This document shows, one piece after another, positions 63,674 to 64,000 of a DNA stretch of 64,000 nt. Both the position numbers and the translations under genes were made by a program. The DNA comes from G965220825 sp965220825 (lineage in GTDB: Bacteria > Pseudomonadota > Alphaproteobacteria > UBA828). Under the pieces are notes generated by a model. That model saw only the letters and a program-made list of their open reading frames with translations, made no database searches and was not told where the DNA came from. Where the stretch lies: assembly GCA_965220825.1 (NCBI GenBank), contig OZ244839.1:2356001-2420000 (forward strand). The letters run 5' to 3'. The stretch's first letter is position 1; each line of letters begins with the position of its first letter.

Positions 63674-64000
63674 TTACGGCGCGTGCTGTGCCGCCTCGTC
63701 CGCGATGACGGCGAGCGCCGCCTCGACGCCGGCACCGACCGCGGCCCGGCCGCCGAGCGCGCAGACCGCGCCCCCCAACGCCGCGGCCGCAATAACCGCA
63801 TAGACGGGGCGCGCCACCGGACCCATATGGCCGATGCGGATCAGCCTGCCCATGAGGGAGCCGCGCGAGGCGGAGAACACCACCCCGTAACGCTCCCGCG
63901 CGAGCCGCCGGATGGCCGCATCCTCGAGACCGTCCGGCACCCGCACCGCGGTGACCGTATCGGCGCAGATCTCCTCCCGCGCGGGCCAGAGCACAAGGCC
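63674..64000 (-). CDS. Pyridoxamine-pyruvate transaminase-like aminotransferase, C-terminal part
   Basis: Only the last 108 residues are in the window; the gene continues past the right edge. The segment (TVTAVRVPDGLEDAAIRRLARERYGVVFS, then GRLIRIGHMGP and AALGGAVCALG) is the C-terminal domain of the class V alanine-glyoxylate aminotransferase family. It is closest, as I recall it, to pyridoxamine-pyruvate transaminase, which makes pyridoxal and alanine. The neighbour 4-pyridoxolactonase acts later in the same pathway. Pyridoxal 4-dehydrogenase would be expected nearby, outside the window. The catalytic lysine is not visible in this part. Confidence 0.75.
   Translation of the reverse strand, partial: GLVLWPAREEICADTVTAVRVPDGLEDAAIRRLARERYGVVFSASRGSLMGRLIRIGHMGPVARPVYAVIAAAALGGAVCALGGRAAVGAGVEAALAVIADEAAQHAP

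Overview
The window is a GC-rich bacterial chromosome segment, very probably from an alphaproteobacterium (Rhodospirillales-like; genus not determinable here). The evidence is the gene order mnmE-mnmG-rsmG-parA-parB with a perfect parS site inside rsmG, the aroC/fabI/17-kDa-antigen-like group, a GlnT-type glutamine synthetase, and a vitamin B6 degradation pair of the Mesorhizobium type. The parS-parAB block suggests that the right end lies near the replication origin.

Layout. 1-23.8 kb holds metabolic genes: a truncated hyuA, dusA, an acrylyl-CoA-reductase-like gene overlapping a carnitine-dehydrogenase-like gene, a MOSC protein, a thiamine-diphosphate enzyme, a fused 5-oxoprolinase, a dimethylformamidase-like protein with a DUF1330-like partner, a methylfumaryl-CoA-isomerase-like CoA transferase behind a two-gene RND efflux operon, argE, and the overlapping pair argD-argF followed by a lipoprotein gene. 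24.0-38.0 kb is a complete type I-G (formerly I-U) CRISPR-Cas locus. cas3-csb3-csb1-csb2 run leftward with overlapping ends; cas4-cas1 and cas2 run rightward into a leader and an array of 61 apparently identical 36-nt repeats and 60 spacers. 38.2-55 kb holds housekeeping and catabolic genes (thioesterase, AhpD-like, aroC, fabI, a CDF transporter, glnT, a SAM hydrolase, a pentapeptide-repeat protein, a transaminase, an aminopeptidase, a DMT transporter, ogt and a DUF255 protein). 55.25-56.37 kb is an intact IS481-like element with a 5-bp target duplication. 56.4-62.7 kb is the mnmE-to-parB block, and 62.8-64 kb carries 4-pyridoxolactonase and the end of a convergent pyridoxamine-pyruvate transaminase.

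Two repeat families tie the window together. One is a 73-88-bp near-perfect inverted repeat present at five full sites (980, 10961, 23863, 38087, 48318). The other is a set of short non-autonomous elements whose ends match the IS at 55.25 kb and which carry that inverted repeat inside them (826-1160, 10855-11218, remnants at 37993 and 42961). One remnant abuts the distal end of the CRISPR array.

The most informative new observations are within the spacers. Two overlap by 26 bp on opposite strands, two are sequence variants of one target, two are identical but not adjacent, two look like translation start regions, and three are strong hairpins. No rRNA or tRNA gene was recognised.
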